Source of the DNA: Diplonema japonicum
Taxonomy: Eukaryota; Euglenozoa; Diplonemea; Diplonemida; Diplonemidae
Direction of reading: 5' to 3'
Assembly: GCA_964019335.1 (NCBI GenBank)
Contig: OZ025761.1
Span: forward strand, 57,501-121,500
DNA length: 64,000 nucleotides
Positions 10,399 to 20,585 of this stretch are shown here, piece by piece. The position numbers were made by a program, and so were the translations under genes. Numbering within the stretch: position 1 is the stretch's first letter; the number at the start of each line of letters is the position of its first letter. The notes beneath the pieces were generated by a model, which was not told the origin of the DNA, made no database searches, and worked only from the letters and a program-made list of their open reading frames with translations.

Positions 10399-13300
10399 TC
10401 ATCTAGTGTTTGATCCCTTCTGTCGTGGTAGTGCCTTAGGCCCGTCGTAGTATCTTTTCAGCAGCTTGGGCGTGAAACCAACTAGCGAGTTGTTGAGGAT
10501 GCAATGAGTTCGTAACTGTTCCTCTAGGATAGGGTGGGTGACCTTCGGGGTTGCGAAGACCGGACGAGTGGAGTACCCATTGATGGGTTGGCTGTGGAGC
10601 CCTAGGGTACGCAAAGAGTGTACTGATTTCCTAGGTTCTGCTGGAATCAGGTGACTCCCCGTGCCTTTTTGGTGAATCCTGTCCAAAACTCTTAGGATTC
10701 CGCCGATTTTTCTTGCCCAGCTCGCTAGGTCTTCACCCTCCATGTGGATCCTTTCTGTTGCAATTAGGTCGACCGCAAGTTCCGCCTTGGACACCTGCCC
10801 ACCGTCCTTGCCCCACTTGAGGGCTTTCAGCCATTTGAGGATAAACGGGATTAGGCCTGGGAAGTACTTCTTCGCCAGCCCGTTCTTGTGGTACCAAGTG
10901 AGAGGTTTCGGGGTTAAGAGGTTCCCTGGCTGGAAAGGTCTATTCCAGAAGTGCTGGTTTTCGTACCTGACCTGCTTGTCGGCGTGCAGACAATCGAGTT
11001 TTCCTGCAATATCTGTAAGCATCAGGTGGAGTTCCTTGACTCTTGGCAGGCTGATGTCCGAGTCCGTTGTAATGATTCCGTGAATCTGGGTGCAGTTCGG
11101 CCAGCTCCTGTGTTCTTGCACCAGCCACTTGCGGTCGGCGTTGGCTGTCCTATAGCCGGCGTGTGCTGGACAGTGCCAAATGGTATGCTGCAGGAGGCTG
11201 CTGGTTCCATTCCTAACGTCGTAGAGTGCGTCACACCCGAGGCATTTCGCACGTGTGCCTGACAAATCGCCGTAGGCTCTGGGATGAAGGGGCAGTATGG
11301 CGCCAGTGATTGCACAAAGTAACTTTCTCGCTTTCTGCGGGTTGGCGACCGCCATCTCGTTGTGTAGGAGGTTCGTCCTCTCCTCGTCGATGCCCGTCTC
11401 GATCCCTCCAAAGGTCTCTCGCTCTTCGGCGAGCCCGCCACGTAGCTTGTCTTTCAACAGCGTTCTGATCTCATGCTTCAGGTGTTGTAAGCCTTGCGGC
11501 AGCATTTTCGTCTGAAGGTCCTTCCATCTGGTCCCAATGTCTCGAAGCCAAACCTCTGCATTGCCAAATGGTCCTTTCGGTAACGACGGTGTTCCGTTCC
11601 GTTCCTTCGTGTACCTGTAAGTTTCCCAGCATGAAACGAAGAGGGATTTGTTCGTCTGGCGTGTGCATAGACGCCCTAGGGTTGAAATGGCCTTGTAGAC
11701 CACCGTAGAGTAAGGGTCTAGGGTGTGACCTTTGTGGGCAATCCCCAGCAGAGCACTAGAGGAGCGCATCGGGTTGCGGGCCCCCCAGATACATAACGTG
11801 ATCTGTTTCTTCAGTTTCTCCAGCCAGGAGTCAGGGATTGGGTCGAAGAGTACGCCGTAGAAGGCGGACGGTAGGATGTTCTCAGAGATGATCTGTATCT
11901 TGCGATTGTGGTACAGTTTGGTCGCGGCGAGTCGTTCGACCTCTGCAAGGGCCTTGCGGACCCTTGAGTTCTCTCTCCTGCAGGGTTGGAAGTAGACCTG
12001 TACACCCAGTATTTGTAGCCTGTTGGAAGTGTCGAAGATCTCCCCGAATAACTGTACTTTGCCCTTGTACTTGGGTTTCGTCCCAAATGATCTGGTTTTC
12101 TTCGGGTGTATGGTCATCCCTGTGAGCTTGCATAGGCTGCCAAGCAGGTTGACGGAGCGTTGTATCGCGGCTTCTGATGTAGCTGACGTGAAGTTGAGGT
12201 CGTCTGCATACGACACAGGATGGGCGTTCCTCGGGTTCGCCGTGCATTTCCTGGTAAAGATGGCGAGGATCGCGTTGATGAAGATCGGTGAGATCGGGCA
12301 GCCCTGGAGTATCCCATTTGTGGTCCGGAATGGGGCGCCTACTCCCATTGGGAACCGTAAACGGCGGATCAGGTCAGAGTAAATGGACCTAATCGGTTTC
12401 AAAATGAGCCGGCTGAGGCCTAGACGTTCCACTAGTCCGAATGTTAGTGCATGGGGGACTGAATCGAAGCATTTCTTGAAGTCGACAGAAAGGCCATAGA
12501 GGTGCCTCCCCGACTCCTTCGCAATTTCTACACTGGTGCAGACCCGGGCGAGGAGGTCGTCTGTGCTGTGTTCCGGTCTGAAACCGAACTGGAGAGGGGT
12601 GATCCATGCTTCCTGCCACTCGAGGATTGCTGGTAGCCTCGCACCTGCCCATAGGCGGTAGAACGCGCTCGATACCGTAATAGGGCGGTGTTCTAGCGGC
12701 TCTTCGGATTCCCCTTTCGGGATCATCGTTACTAGAGCTGTGAGGACTGCCTTGGGCCAGCTCCCCCCCTCCTCTATCCAATCATATAGGAAGACGAACC
12801 CCTCCAACAATGCATCTGGTAAGTGAGCGAGTTCACACAATCTCCATCCGTCGATCCCTGCGCATTCTTGTTTCTCTTTCTTTTTCAGCACTTTCCGCAG
12901 GTCCTCCAGCGTGAGTGCGTGGTCCATCATCGGGTGGTGGGTGACCTGTGACCCAAACGTCTCTTCAAAAGCCGCGTAACTCGGCTCGGGGTGGTCTTCA
13001 AATTTCCTGAAGATATGGCGCCATTCCGACCTGAAAGCTTGGTCGATCTCCGCGACCGAGGATGAGAGTGTTCCATTCGAGTTCGACGCTACCAGTTCTC
13101 TCTCGGGCCTGTCTGCCACAAATTGCATGATGGCACTTCGATTCACCGAGAAGCCCGAATTCAGTTCTCTTCTCATTTTCACGCTGCGCTGGATTTTCGA
13201 CGCGATGTCCATGTCTCGTTGTTGTACAACCACTTTATTCAAAATCAGGTCTGCTTCTCTGGTGATGTTACCGTCAGAGAATGTTTCGGGGTGAACTCTC

Positions 13301-15039
13301 AAGAAGTTGATAGCTTTCGCCTTCATTTTGTCCCATCCCTTGCGCAGGTCGTAGGGCAGGGCTGGGTCTTTCAACTTCTGTACTCTTCGTATAATGGTGG
13401 ATGCACTTTGCCGGATTTTCTCAAGTGTCAGGTACCTCCTGGATACCGCCCCGAATCCGGTCGACGTGGAGGGGGCCGCGGATCTTCTCAAGCTGGGGTT
13501 ATTCACTTCGCCTCTGCCACTATAACTAGAAATCCCTGATTGTGCTGTGTCTCTCAGGAGGTGTTTCTCGCAGGCCGTAGAGAGTGCCAAGAATGCAGCA
13601 TCCAGGTCTCCGTTGTCTTTTAGAGCTCTCAATGTAGCATCTTCTCGGGTCCAGTCTCTGATCGTCAGTGAGTGGAGTTTCTCACCTCTCGCAATGAGTC
13701 TGGCTGTTGGTGGGGTAGCTGCCCGGATGAGCCATTTCGATCTGCCTATCTTGTCCATGTGACAAACGTTCCACCCGCATCCTGCCAGGTCCTCCCTCAG
13801 GTCGTATCCGTGCTCATGGTTGAGGCATCCTTCCAAAATATATTTTTCCCCCGCCTTCTGCAACGGGAGAAGGATGGGGTTGACCCTGGATAGGACCTCG
13901 TTGCGGTCTGCCCCTCTCGGCAACATGAGGGCCAACCCAATCGGTGTCACCGTGATGGAGGTGCCGAGTGATGCCAAGGGGACGTCGGCTGCTTTGATCC
14001 CCTTCTTCAGCTGGATGACCTCGAGCCGGTCCTTTGCGAATGCGTGTGTCCAGTAGACGCCTTGGTCCCCTGACGCTGCTAGCAGCCTGGTCGCGTGATC
14101 TGGGTCTACTCGTACAAGGGCGGTGGCTGTGTTGTTTTCAGTGGACCGGTCGATTCTGAACACGTTTTGCGGGACCACCTTGAAAGGACCTTCCTTGTCC
14201 CTCGCCGCAAGTAGTGCCATTCTTCTGATGGCATCGCCGTCCGCTGTACGCTTCCACTGTGCATCCGAGCAGTGGCCTTTTGCGATTATCGCCTTGAGAA
14301 TGGTTGTCCTGCTGCTACCCTCCTTGGGTGTGGCGTCCATGGCCTGCGGTAGGACCTCATCACCAGTGACAAAGGTCTTAACGACACCTCTCGAGGTGGG
14401 GGAGTCCGACTCGGTCCCGCCTACGAACGGTCGGGTGCTGACAATTTTAAAAGCAAGGCCGAGGGCCTTGAGGCGGGTGGAGAGCTCGACGGGGTCCGGG
14501 GGGTTGAAGTATATCCCTGCTGCGAGCTGGTCGGGGATCTCGTTGTGAACTTGCTGTCCCCAGTGCTGTTGGACCAGTGCTAAGGGGGGTTTGACAGGGG
14601 CCGGCCTGCTCGTCCAGTTGGTGGCAGCACCAAGGTATGACTTAGAGACTCTTGATGTCTTCCTCGGGGGAGTCCTCTTCTCCTGCGACGCTGGTTTCTG
14701 TTGCTGCTGTTTTTTCTGGGATTGCTGTTGTTGTGGTAGTCCTATGGACGTCTGTTGGCTCTGGTGTTGCTGCTGTTGGTATTGTTGTTGGAGCTGACGT
14801 GCCTGTTGGAATTGCTGGGGTGGTAGCTGCTGAGCCTGAGATTGTTGGAGAAGCGGCAGGGGCTGTTGTTGAGTTTGAGCCTGTAGGGGCTGCGGGGAGG
14901 ACGGCTGATGATTGGCCTGTGCCTTCTCGACTAGCTGTAGAACGCAGTCGAGGGTGGTCAGCACAAGGCTTTTGTTCTCCTCTGAGAGGTTGCCAGCTAG
15001 AAGGCGCTGGGCTCTCTGGACCAGCTGATGGGGGTCCAT
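10399..15039 (-). CDS. LINE-type retrotransposon polyprotein with reverse transcriptase
   Basis: An uninterrupted 1,546-residue protein. Residues about 40-130 are Gln-rich low complexity. The reverse transcriptase lies at about 700-1,010: fingers with MIPKG and HRPITV, motif A VDFKKCFDSVPH near 851, ILQGCPISP near 900, and active-site YADD near 943. A zinc-knuckle-like Cys-x2-Cys...His...Cys pattern (KCLGCDAL to HTIWHCP) lies at about 1,265-1,295, as in the C terminus of many LINEs. I recognise no apurinic-type or restriction-like endonuclease. The frame is intact, so this is the youngest-looking element here. Only about 15 nt separate the stop from the dispersed motif CTGCAGTATGTGACAGGATCG, which may mark the insertion site. 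No poly(A) tail is visible. Confidence 0.9.
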   Translation of the reverse strand: MDPHQLVQRAQRLLAGNLSEENKSLVLTTLDCVLQLVEKAQANHQPSSPQPLQAQTQQQPLPLLQQSQAQQLPPQQFQQARQLQQQYQQQQHQSQQTSIGLPQQQQSQKKQQQQKPASQEKRTPPRKTSRVSKSYLGAATNWTSRPAPVKPPLALVQQHWGQQVHNEIPDQLAAGIYFNPPDPVELSTRLKALGLAFKIVSTRPFVGGTESDSPTSRGVVKTFVTGDEVLPQAMDATPKEGSSRTTILKAIIAKGHCSDAQWKRTADGDAIRRMALLAARDKEGPFKVVPQNVFRIDRSTENNTATALVRVDPDHATRLLAASGDQGVYWTHAFAKDRLEVIQLKKGIKAADVPLASLGTSITVTPIGLALMLPRGADRNEVLSRVNPILLPLQKAGEKYILEGCLNHEHGYDLREDLAGCGWNVCHMDKIGRSKWLIRAATPPTARLIARGEKLHSLTIRDWTREDATLRALKDNGDLDAAFLALSTACEKHLLRDTAQSGISSYSGRGEVNNPSLRRSAAPSTSTGFGAVSRRYLTLEKIRQSASTIIRRVQKLKDPALPYDLRKGWDKMKAKAINFLRVHPETFSDGNITREADLILNKVVVQQRDMDIASKIQRSVKMRRELNSGFSVNRSAIMQFVADRPERELVASNSNGTLSSSVAEIDQAFRSEWRHIFRKFEDHPEPSYAAFEETFGSQVTHHPMMDHALTLEDLRKVLKKKEKQECAGIDGWRLCELAHLPDALLEGFVFLYDWIEEGGSWPKAVLTALVTMIPKGESEEPLEHRPITVSSAFYRLWAGARLPAILEWQEAWITPLQFGFRPEHSTDDLLARVCTSVEIAKESGRHLYGLSVDFKKCFDSVPHALTFGLVERLGLSRLILKPIRSIYSDLIRRLRFPMGVGAPFRTTNGILQGCPISPIFINAILAIFTRKCTANPRNAHPVSYADDLNFTSATSEAAIQRSVNLLGSLCKLTGMTIHPKKTRSFGTKPKYKGKVQLFGEIFDTSNRLQILGVQVYFQPCRRENSRVRKALAEVERLAATKLYHNRKIQIISENILPSAFYGVLFDPIPDSWLEKLKKQITLCIWGARNPMRSSSALLGIAHKGHTLDPYSTVVYKAISTLGRLCTRQTNKSLFVSCWETYRYTKERNGTPSLPKGPFGNAEVWLRDIGTRWKDLQTKMLPQGLQHLKHEIRTLLKDKLRGGLAEERETFGGIETGIDEERTNLLHNEMAVANPQKARKLLCAITGAILPLHPRAYGDLSGTRAKCLGCDALYDVRNGTSSLLQHTIWHCPAHAGYRTANADRKWLVQEHRSWPNCTQIHGIITTDSDISLPRVKELHLMLTDIAGKLDCLHADKQVRYENQHFWNRPFQPGNLLTPKPLTWYHKNGLAKKYFPGLIPFILKWLKALKWGKDGGQVSKAELAVDLIATERIHMEGEDLASWARKIGGILRVLDRIHQKGTGSHLIPAEPRKSVHSLRTLGLHSQPINGYSTRPVFATPKVTHPILEEQLRTHCILNNSLVGFTPKLLKRYYDGPKALPRQKGSNTR

Positions 15040-15699
15040 GTTTGGGCTGGTGGCGGGGTGGGATGTAGTAGGGAGGGGTTCACTTCAAAAAACTTATAAC
15101 TTCGTACTCCTATTCTGAACAACTTTTCAACCTTCCAACTTTCGACTGTTCACTGATATATTCCCTTTCACTTCACTTCCACTTCTCTCGATTGATCTCT
15201 GATATTCAACTTTCTACACTGCTGCTCGTGATTTCGATTTTATTTCTTTTCAAACCGCTCTACCTGGTTCCTTTATTGGCACGGTCGATACCAATAAAGT
15301 ACAGAAACTGTAGCTTTAGAATCGTTGGTAAAAAAAAAAAAGAAATCTTGCCTTTTCACTGGGTTTTGGTTTTCTTTTTTGGTTTTCACGCCACGACCTC
15401 CCGTTTCAGAGCTTCAGTCAACGAAGAGATATTAAGGCGATACCAGCTCGGTATGCTGGTTACGTTGAGTGGCATTTTTTGAAGTAAGTGTTAAAAGAAC
15501 GGGAAAGCGTTACAACATTGATAACGTGGGAATGGAGACAAAAAAAAAAAAAGAAAAAAGAAATACCATACAGATTCAGCATAATGAGGGAAATAACTGA
15601 TTATTCTGATGATAAGATATGTAAAAGTGAGATCCGCAGTTTTGTAGTGAGAGGGGGGGGGGGGGGGGGGGAATGGGGCTTTGATTGCAACACTAGGTG
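15040..15699. other. LINE 5' region plus an old duplicated flank
   Basis: 15,040 to about 15,330 is probably the LINE 5' untranslated region (no gene seen). 15,340-15,660 is a diverged duplicate of 19,105-19,350: shared landmarks are GGTTTTCACGCCA, ACATTGATAACGTGG, AAATACCATACAGATTCAG and GATCCGCAGTTTTGTA. So the TMEM151-like duplication included upstream flank. Confidence 0.5.
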
Positions 15700-15977
15700 G
15701 TGTTAAGCGTTCAATGAAGCACGAACTACCTACTTGATTACAGGGGGTGCCGGCCGAGCAGTAGCTTCTTCTGCGTTCCGCGTCGTGTCCTTAATGCGTG
15801 CGGTGTGCTCAACCCTAGCCGGGGCGTCCCGGTTAACCAAGATTCTGCGCTCGTGCAGTTTGCTGCCTGTTCGTCACCCTGAGCATCTGCGTTACGTTCT
15901 TCCACTCGGGCGCTACCAGTGATGACCGACGAGATCTGATGTACTTCTTATATTTCCATGTTATCCCCACCACCTTG

Positions 15978-16005
<28 letters not shown>
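15700..16005 (+). repeat. DR1 SINE-like repeat, copy 2, with A-tail
   Basis: The best-preserved plus-strand copy. It begins near GGGCTTTGATTGCAACACTAGG, runs through TTGATTACAGGGGGTGC and CATGTTATCCCCACCACCTTG, and ends in an uninterrupted run of about 29 A followed by (GA)n. Confidence 0.75.
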
Positions 16006-16008
<3 letters not shown>

Positions 16009-16903
16009 AGAGAGAGAGTTGGTGTGCAAAGTCGGGATTTCATCCTACAGAAGGTTAAAACCCGAACAAAAGAAAGAGAGGGGAACTGGTCGTAGTCCAC
16101 ACATGCCAAGTGTGAAAGTACTATAACTCGTTAAACCAAAAAAAAAAAAAAACTCGATAAAATTTCAGTGTGCATGGGGGTGCTCACTGTTCAGGTAGAA
16201 ATTCACACTAAAAAAAAACTTGCTTCAGGAGCAAAGAAGAAATAGGAGAAGAATAAAATAAAGCGACTACAACGAAGGAATGCGGAGAGCAGAGAGAGAG
16301 GGGGGAGGGGGGAGGGGGAGGGGGGGGAAGGGCCATGCTTTCACACCGAGGATCGGTACTGAAGATCGTGTATCGAGCAAGCTTTTACCCTTATGCTCTA
16401 CGTAAGATTTCTGTTCTTACTGAGGCTCGGGGCAAAATATCGCATCAGGGGCAAGAAAGAAAATTTAAAAAAAAAAAAAAAAAGAAGGAGAAAAGAAGAA
16501 TCACCGTGATAGGACTGGTTAGCAACGGCCCACCCTCCCTAAAGACTATATCTTTTTCAAACGGTTTTCACCACAACCACCACAGTCGGCTCCAAGTGTC
16601 CATAAGTACATGGGGTGGGGTGTTTGTGGCCTAACGACACATTGGAGTGCTTCTAACCTGTGCGGTGCCGCCTCTCAGACACGGCGTGCCTGGTCCCCGT
16701 TTCTTCGCGCTTGTGTGTGTGCGCCTGGGTGACAGTTGGTAGTGGAATAGCTGATGGCAGCCGGTCAAGGTTTGCCTCATATTTGTCTCTCCTACCGAGC
16801 ACCCGTAACACTGGCACAGACTTTCTTGAAATGACTCGCTTAAGGGGAGCTGTCGTTACGCACCTAGACCCGGTCAAAAGGTCGTGCTGCCCCTGAAGAA
16901 GAA

Positions 16904-16950
<47 letters not shown>

Positions 16951-16954
16951 AGTG
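16006..16954. other. intergenic, nothing recognised
   Basis: Mixed-complexity DNA with A-runs (16,908-16,948 is A only). Open frames under 100 codons show no recognisable domain. Confidence 0.45.
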
Positions 16955-17926
16955 AGGAGGGGAGGGGGATTCAACACGATGAATAAGCCGTTCAGTTTGC
17001 GACAATATTCCCTCATTCTTCTTCCCTTCTATCCTAAACGTAAGAACCAGGCTGCTGCTCCACAGGCATGGGTGGCGCCGAGGGCTCGTACACTGCATAA
17101 GGGAGTGCCCACGGCTCCTCAGGGCTGGGAGCAGGGGCCAAGGGCTGTGCAGCGTAGGACCCAGCAGGGATGATGCTGAGCTTCTTCGTCACGGTGAACT
17201 GCTGGCGGTCGACGGCGCTGCTGAGGGCCATGTGAACGAAGGGCAGGATCCCGATGATGGTCGAAAAGACGTAGAGGGGGACGGTCTTGCACTTCATGCC
17301 TCCCCCAGGCGTCACCAAGAAGGCGTGCTTGAAGCCAGGGAGGTCCACTCTAACACCCTTTTCTTGGTGTGTGTCGCGTGTGTTGTGGCTCAAGAAGTGG
17401 CAGTACTGTGCTTCCATGCAGGCACCGCTTACAAAATCAGAGTAGCACAGCCCTGTGCCAATCGTCATCAGCGTGCTTTGGTTGGGTGCTGTGAAGGGAG
17501 CGCTCACGTCTTCCTGGGCATCGAAGCTGACAGGCTGTGAGGCACTGTGTGTGTACACCTTCTCTGTGCGTGTTGAAGTGCTTCCATCGCTGTTCCGGTG
17601 TGTGCTGGTCCTGTTGTGGTAGCACCTGATCCACATCACGACCGTTGCCTCCGACCTGCACCATGTCCTCACCAGCGACTCACTCTTCTCCCTGCTCACA
17701 TGTGTCCCAGCACACGCCCTCACCTCTGGCATCATCCACATCCCAATCGTTATTACTATCCACAGGAACCCAGCCACCCCGAAGAAAATAAACATTTCCC
17801 CTACAATAAATGCACAAGCAACCATTGCATAGAGGGCCAGGCTGAGCACACACATGAAGATCCGCACACATTTGGTGTTGTGGGTGTTTCTGTTGGCTGC
17901 CTTGATCAACGGCTGGCTTTCCATTT
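16955..17926 (-). repeat. near-identical duplication unit, copy 1
   Basis: This 972-bp unit matches 19,482-20,453 base for base with only very few differences seen by eye. It covers the whole TMEM151-like CDS and about 80 bp downstream, and ends two bases upstream of the start codon. Confidence 0.9.
17034..17924 (-). CDS. TMEM151-family membrane protein, copy 1
   Basis: A 296-residue protein. Two membrane segments lie at about 19-41 and 44-66 (CVLSLALYAMVACAFIV and IFFGVAGFLWIVITIGMWM) and a third near 218-240. The middle has the TMEM151-like stretch WIRCYHNRTSTHRNSDGSTS with VYTHSA and DAQEDVSAPF, which recalls the CYH...NTHxA...DVS pattern of that family. The tail is Pro-rich. TMEM151 proteins have no established biochemical role. 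The start is preceded on the sense strand by poly(A). The protein is identical to the copy at 19,561. Confidence 0.85.
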   Translation of the reverse strand: MESQPLIKAANRNTHNTKCVRIFMCVLSLALYAMVACAFIVGEMFIFFGVAGFLWIVITIGMWMMPEVRACAGTHVSREKSESLVRTWCRSEATVVMWIRCYHNRTSTHRNSDGSTSTRTEKVYTHSASQPVSFDAQEDVSAPFTAPNQSTLMTIGTGLCYSDFVSGACMEAQYCHFLSHNTRDTHQEKGVRVDLPGFKHAFLVTPGGGMKCKTVPLYVFSTIIGILPFVHMALSSAVDRQQFTVTKKLSIIPAGSYAAQPLAPAPSPEEPWALPYAVYEPSAPPMPVEQQPGSYV

Positions 17927-18104
17927 TTTGACTTTTTTTTTTTTTTTTTTTTTGTCGCTCCCTTTCTTTTTTTTTTTAAATTTGAATCTTTTGGAAATAA
18001 AACAAAAGAAAAGTTAGGTCGGGACCAAAAAAGAGAAAGATTGGTCATGGCTCGTTATTCTTCCTTTTGAGATCGAAAATGAGGAAATATATGTAAGTTA
18101 AAGT
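17927..18104. other. A-rich leader region of TMEM151-like copy 1
   Basis: Sense strand reads A-runs interrupted by GTCGCTCC-type bases directly before the ATG. No other feature. Confidence 0.4.
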
Positions 18105-18236
18105 TAAGGAGGCCGGTGTTGGTAGCGCCCTGCACAAGAACTGTCTACTTGATTACAGGGGGTGCACCGCAGCCGAGTTGTAGCTTCTTCTGCGTTCCGC
18201 GCCGTGTCTTTAATGCGTGCTGTGTACAGCTCCGAA
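18105..18236 (+). repeat. DR1 repeat fragment (5' half)
   Basis: Runs from AAGGAGGCCGGTGTTGGTAG through TTGATTACAGGGGGTGC to GTGTACAGCTC, then stops; the 3' half and A-tail are absent. Confidence 0.65.
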
Positions 18237-18637
18237 AAATAAAGGGGGAAGGGGATAAGAACGGAAAAGGAATAAGAAAAAGAAAGTGGAAAAGATAAAA
18301 GTTACTTCGCGAATCACTTTTTTGCAGGTTGTTGAAATGATTAATGGGAGAAAGGAGAGCGAGTAAAGAAAGAAATAGAAGAATTGATAAATTTCGGTAT
18401 TCGCGTGGCAAAACACTACAGTAACTTCTCACATTTCTTTTATGCCTCATTGGGGTTTAGCATGAAATGTAGCGAAGGGGAGCGAAAAACATGAAGTCGT
18501 GGCAGAAAGAAAATCTTCTAAAGAAAAGGAGACTATTTAAGGGTGCCTGCAGTATGTGGCAGGGCGCCCTAAAAAAATCTTCTAAAGAAGAAAAAAAAAA
18601 AAAAACACACACCATGGTCAGGGGAGCAATATGGAGA

Positions 18638-18773
18638 TTATTGCCAACAAATTATGAGTCATTATTTAACTCGAGTTCCTGGATTTTTTGCACGAGGGCC
18701 CGCAATTATGGCCGTTTTGCGTTAAATTATGAGGCCCTTAGTGAGTGAAGAAAATGACGAAGAGTGAAATAAA
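18638..18773 (-). repeat. FB1 foldback element, copy 3 (internally deleted)
   Basis: Reverse complement of FB1 copy 2 ends: TATTGCCAACAAAT, GAGTCATTATTTAACTCGAG, TTTTTTGCACGAGGGCCCGC, then a jump to GACGAAGAGTGAAATAAA. The interior is deleted, leaving 136 bp. The motif TTTAAGGGTGCCTGCAGTATG lies nearby at 18,536. Confidence 0.65.
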
Positions 18774-19016
18774 TTCTTTTTTTAAAAAAAGGAATTAACT
18801 GCCTCGTTTCACTTCGGTTCACAAATTCCTCTCCCAAGGGGGGTGGAGCGAAGTGAAGTGAAGAAGTTTTGCTTCAATTTTAGCCTATTTGCTTCATTTG
18901 GGGGTAATTTGGGTCCCCCTCCACCAGTCTCCAGAATTGCTCCCCCAGGGCGAAACATATTTGATTCACATTAAGAATCCTGGTCTGTTGTGAACGCGAG
19001 ACCTTCTTACGTGACC

Positions 19017-19050
<34 letters not shown>

Positions 19051-19481
19051 CCCTCTTGAAAGCAAGGAAATACCCCCCCAAAAAAAAGAAATAGACATCA
19101 TAAAATAACTAAAAATCCCTTTTCTCCTGAGTTTTTAGTTTTCTTTTAGGTTTTCACGCCATTTCAAGTATGTATTTAAAGAATGGGACAGTGTTGAAAC
19201 ATTGATAACGTGGAATGGAAATCTTTTGAGGAGGGGCGGGTGACACGTCACGAGGTCAAAGAAATACCATACAGATTCAGAATAATGAGAGAAACAATTG
19301 ATTCTTTTGATATGTGTTATGCTAAGGCGGGATCCGCAGTTTTGTATGAGAGAAAAAAAGAAAAGAAAACTAATCGTTGTTCATACATGCAGGGAATCGG
19401 AGAAACCTGGAAGCTTACACAAAGAATGCGGAAAAGTACAGAAGGGGGGGGGGGGGGGGGGGGGAGAAGAGAGGAGAGGGG
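18774..19481. other. intergenic flank of second TMEM151-like copy
   Basis: 19,105-19,350 is a diverged duplicate of 15,340-15,660. A T-run lies at 19,018-19,050 and a G-run at 19,445-19,464. No gene seen. Confidence 0.45.
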
Positions 19482-20453
19482 GGGAGGGGAGGGGGATTCA
19501 ACACGATGAATAAGCCGTTCAGTTTGCGACAATATTCCCTCATTCTTCTTCCCTTCTATCCTAAACGTAAGAACCAGGCTGCTGCTCCACAGGCATGGGT
19601 GGTGCCGAGGGCTCGTACACTGCATAAGGGAGTGCCCACGGCTCCTCAGGGCTGGGAGCAGGGGCCAAGGGCTGTGCAGCGTAGGACCCAGCAGGGATGA
19701 TGCTGAGCTTCTTCGTCACGGTGAACTGCTGGCGGTCGACGGCGCTGCTGAGGGCCATGTGAACGAAGGGCAGGATCCCGATGATGGTCGAAAAGACGTA
19801 GAGGGGGACGGTCTTGCACTTCATGCCTCCCCCAGGCGTCACCAAGAAGGCGTGCTTGAAGCCAGGGAGGTCCACTCTAACACCCTTTTCTTGGTGTGTG
19901 TCGCGTGTGTTGTGGCTCAAGAAGTGGCAGTACTGTGCTTCCATGCAGGCACCGCTTACAAAATCAGAGTAGCACAGCCCTGTGCCAATCGTCATCAGCG
20001 TGCTTTGGTTGGGTGCTGTGAAGGGAGCGCTCACGTCTTCCTGGGCATCGAAGCTGACAGGCTGTGAGGCACTGTGTGTGTACACCTTCTCTGTGCGTGT
20101 TGAAGTGCTTCCATCGCTGTTCCGGTGTGTGCTGGTCCTGTTGTGGTAGCACCTGATCCACATCACGACCGTTGCCTCCGACCTGCACCATGTCCTCACC
20201 AGCGACTCACTCTTCTCCCTGCTCACATGTGTCCCAGCACACGCCCTCACCTCTGGCATCATCCACATCCCAATCGTTATTACTATCCACAGGAACCCAG
20301 CCACCCCGAAGAAAATAAACATTTCCCCTACAATAAATGCGCAAGCAACCATTGCATAGAGGGCCAGGCTGAGCACACACATGAAGATCCGCACACATTT
20401 GGTGTTGTGGGTGTTTCTGTTGGCTGCCTTGATCAACGGCTGGCTTTCCATTA
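19482..20453 (-). repeat. near-identical duplication unit, copy 2
   Basis: Partner of 16,955-17,926, offset 2,527 bp, direct orientation. The homology ends two bases upstream of the start codon, where retroelement sequence begins after a T-run. Confidence 0.9.
19561..20451 (-). CDS. TMEM151-family membrane protein, copy 2
   Basis: The 296-residue product is identical to copy 1. I found two nucleotide differences by eye, both synonymous and both C/T changes at a CpG. On the sense strand the leader is a short A-run and then the 5' terminal repeat (A1) of a retroelement in the opposite orientation, so the original upstream region of copy 1 is not shared. Whether this copy is expressed is unknown. 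Confidence 0.85.
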   Translation of the reverse strand: MESQPLIKAANRNTHNTKCVRIFMCVLSLALYAMVACAFIVGEMFIFFGVAGFLWIVITIGMWMMPEVRACAGTHVSREKSESLVRTWCRSEATVVMWIRCYHNRTSTHRNSDGSTSTRTEKVYTHSASQPVSFDAQEDVSAPFTAPNQSTLMTIGTGLCYSDFVSGACMEAQYCHFLSHNTRDTHQEKGVRVDLPGFKHAFLVTPGGGMKCKTVPLYVFSTIIGILPFVHMALSSAVDRQQFTVTKKLSIIPAGSYAAQPLAPAPSPEEPWALPYAVYEPSAPPMPVEQQPGSYV

Positions 20454-20465
20454 TTTTTTTTTTTT

Positions 20466-20577
20466 TGTTACAAATATTTATCTTTCAAAAAATGATTTTA
20501 TAACTATATGCAACTTGTGCCGAGCAAAAAACTTTCGCAGCTTTTTCAAAATCTTTTTTGCTCGTGCGAACAACAAA
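20466..20577 (+). repeat. terminal repeat A1
   Basis: GTTACAAATATTTATCTTTC ... GAGCAAAAAACTTTCGCAGC ... GCTCGTGCGAACAACAAA. It is nearly identical to A2 at 23,188-23,298. No B copy precedes it, as expected for the 5' side. Confidence 0.85.
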
Positions 20578-20585
20578 AAAGTAAA

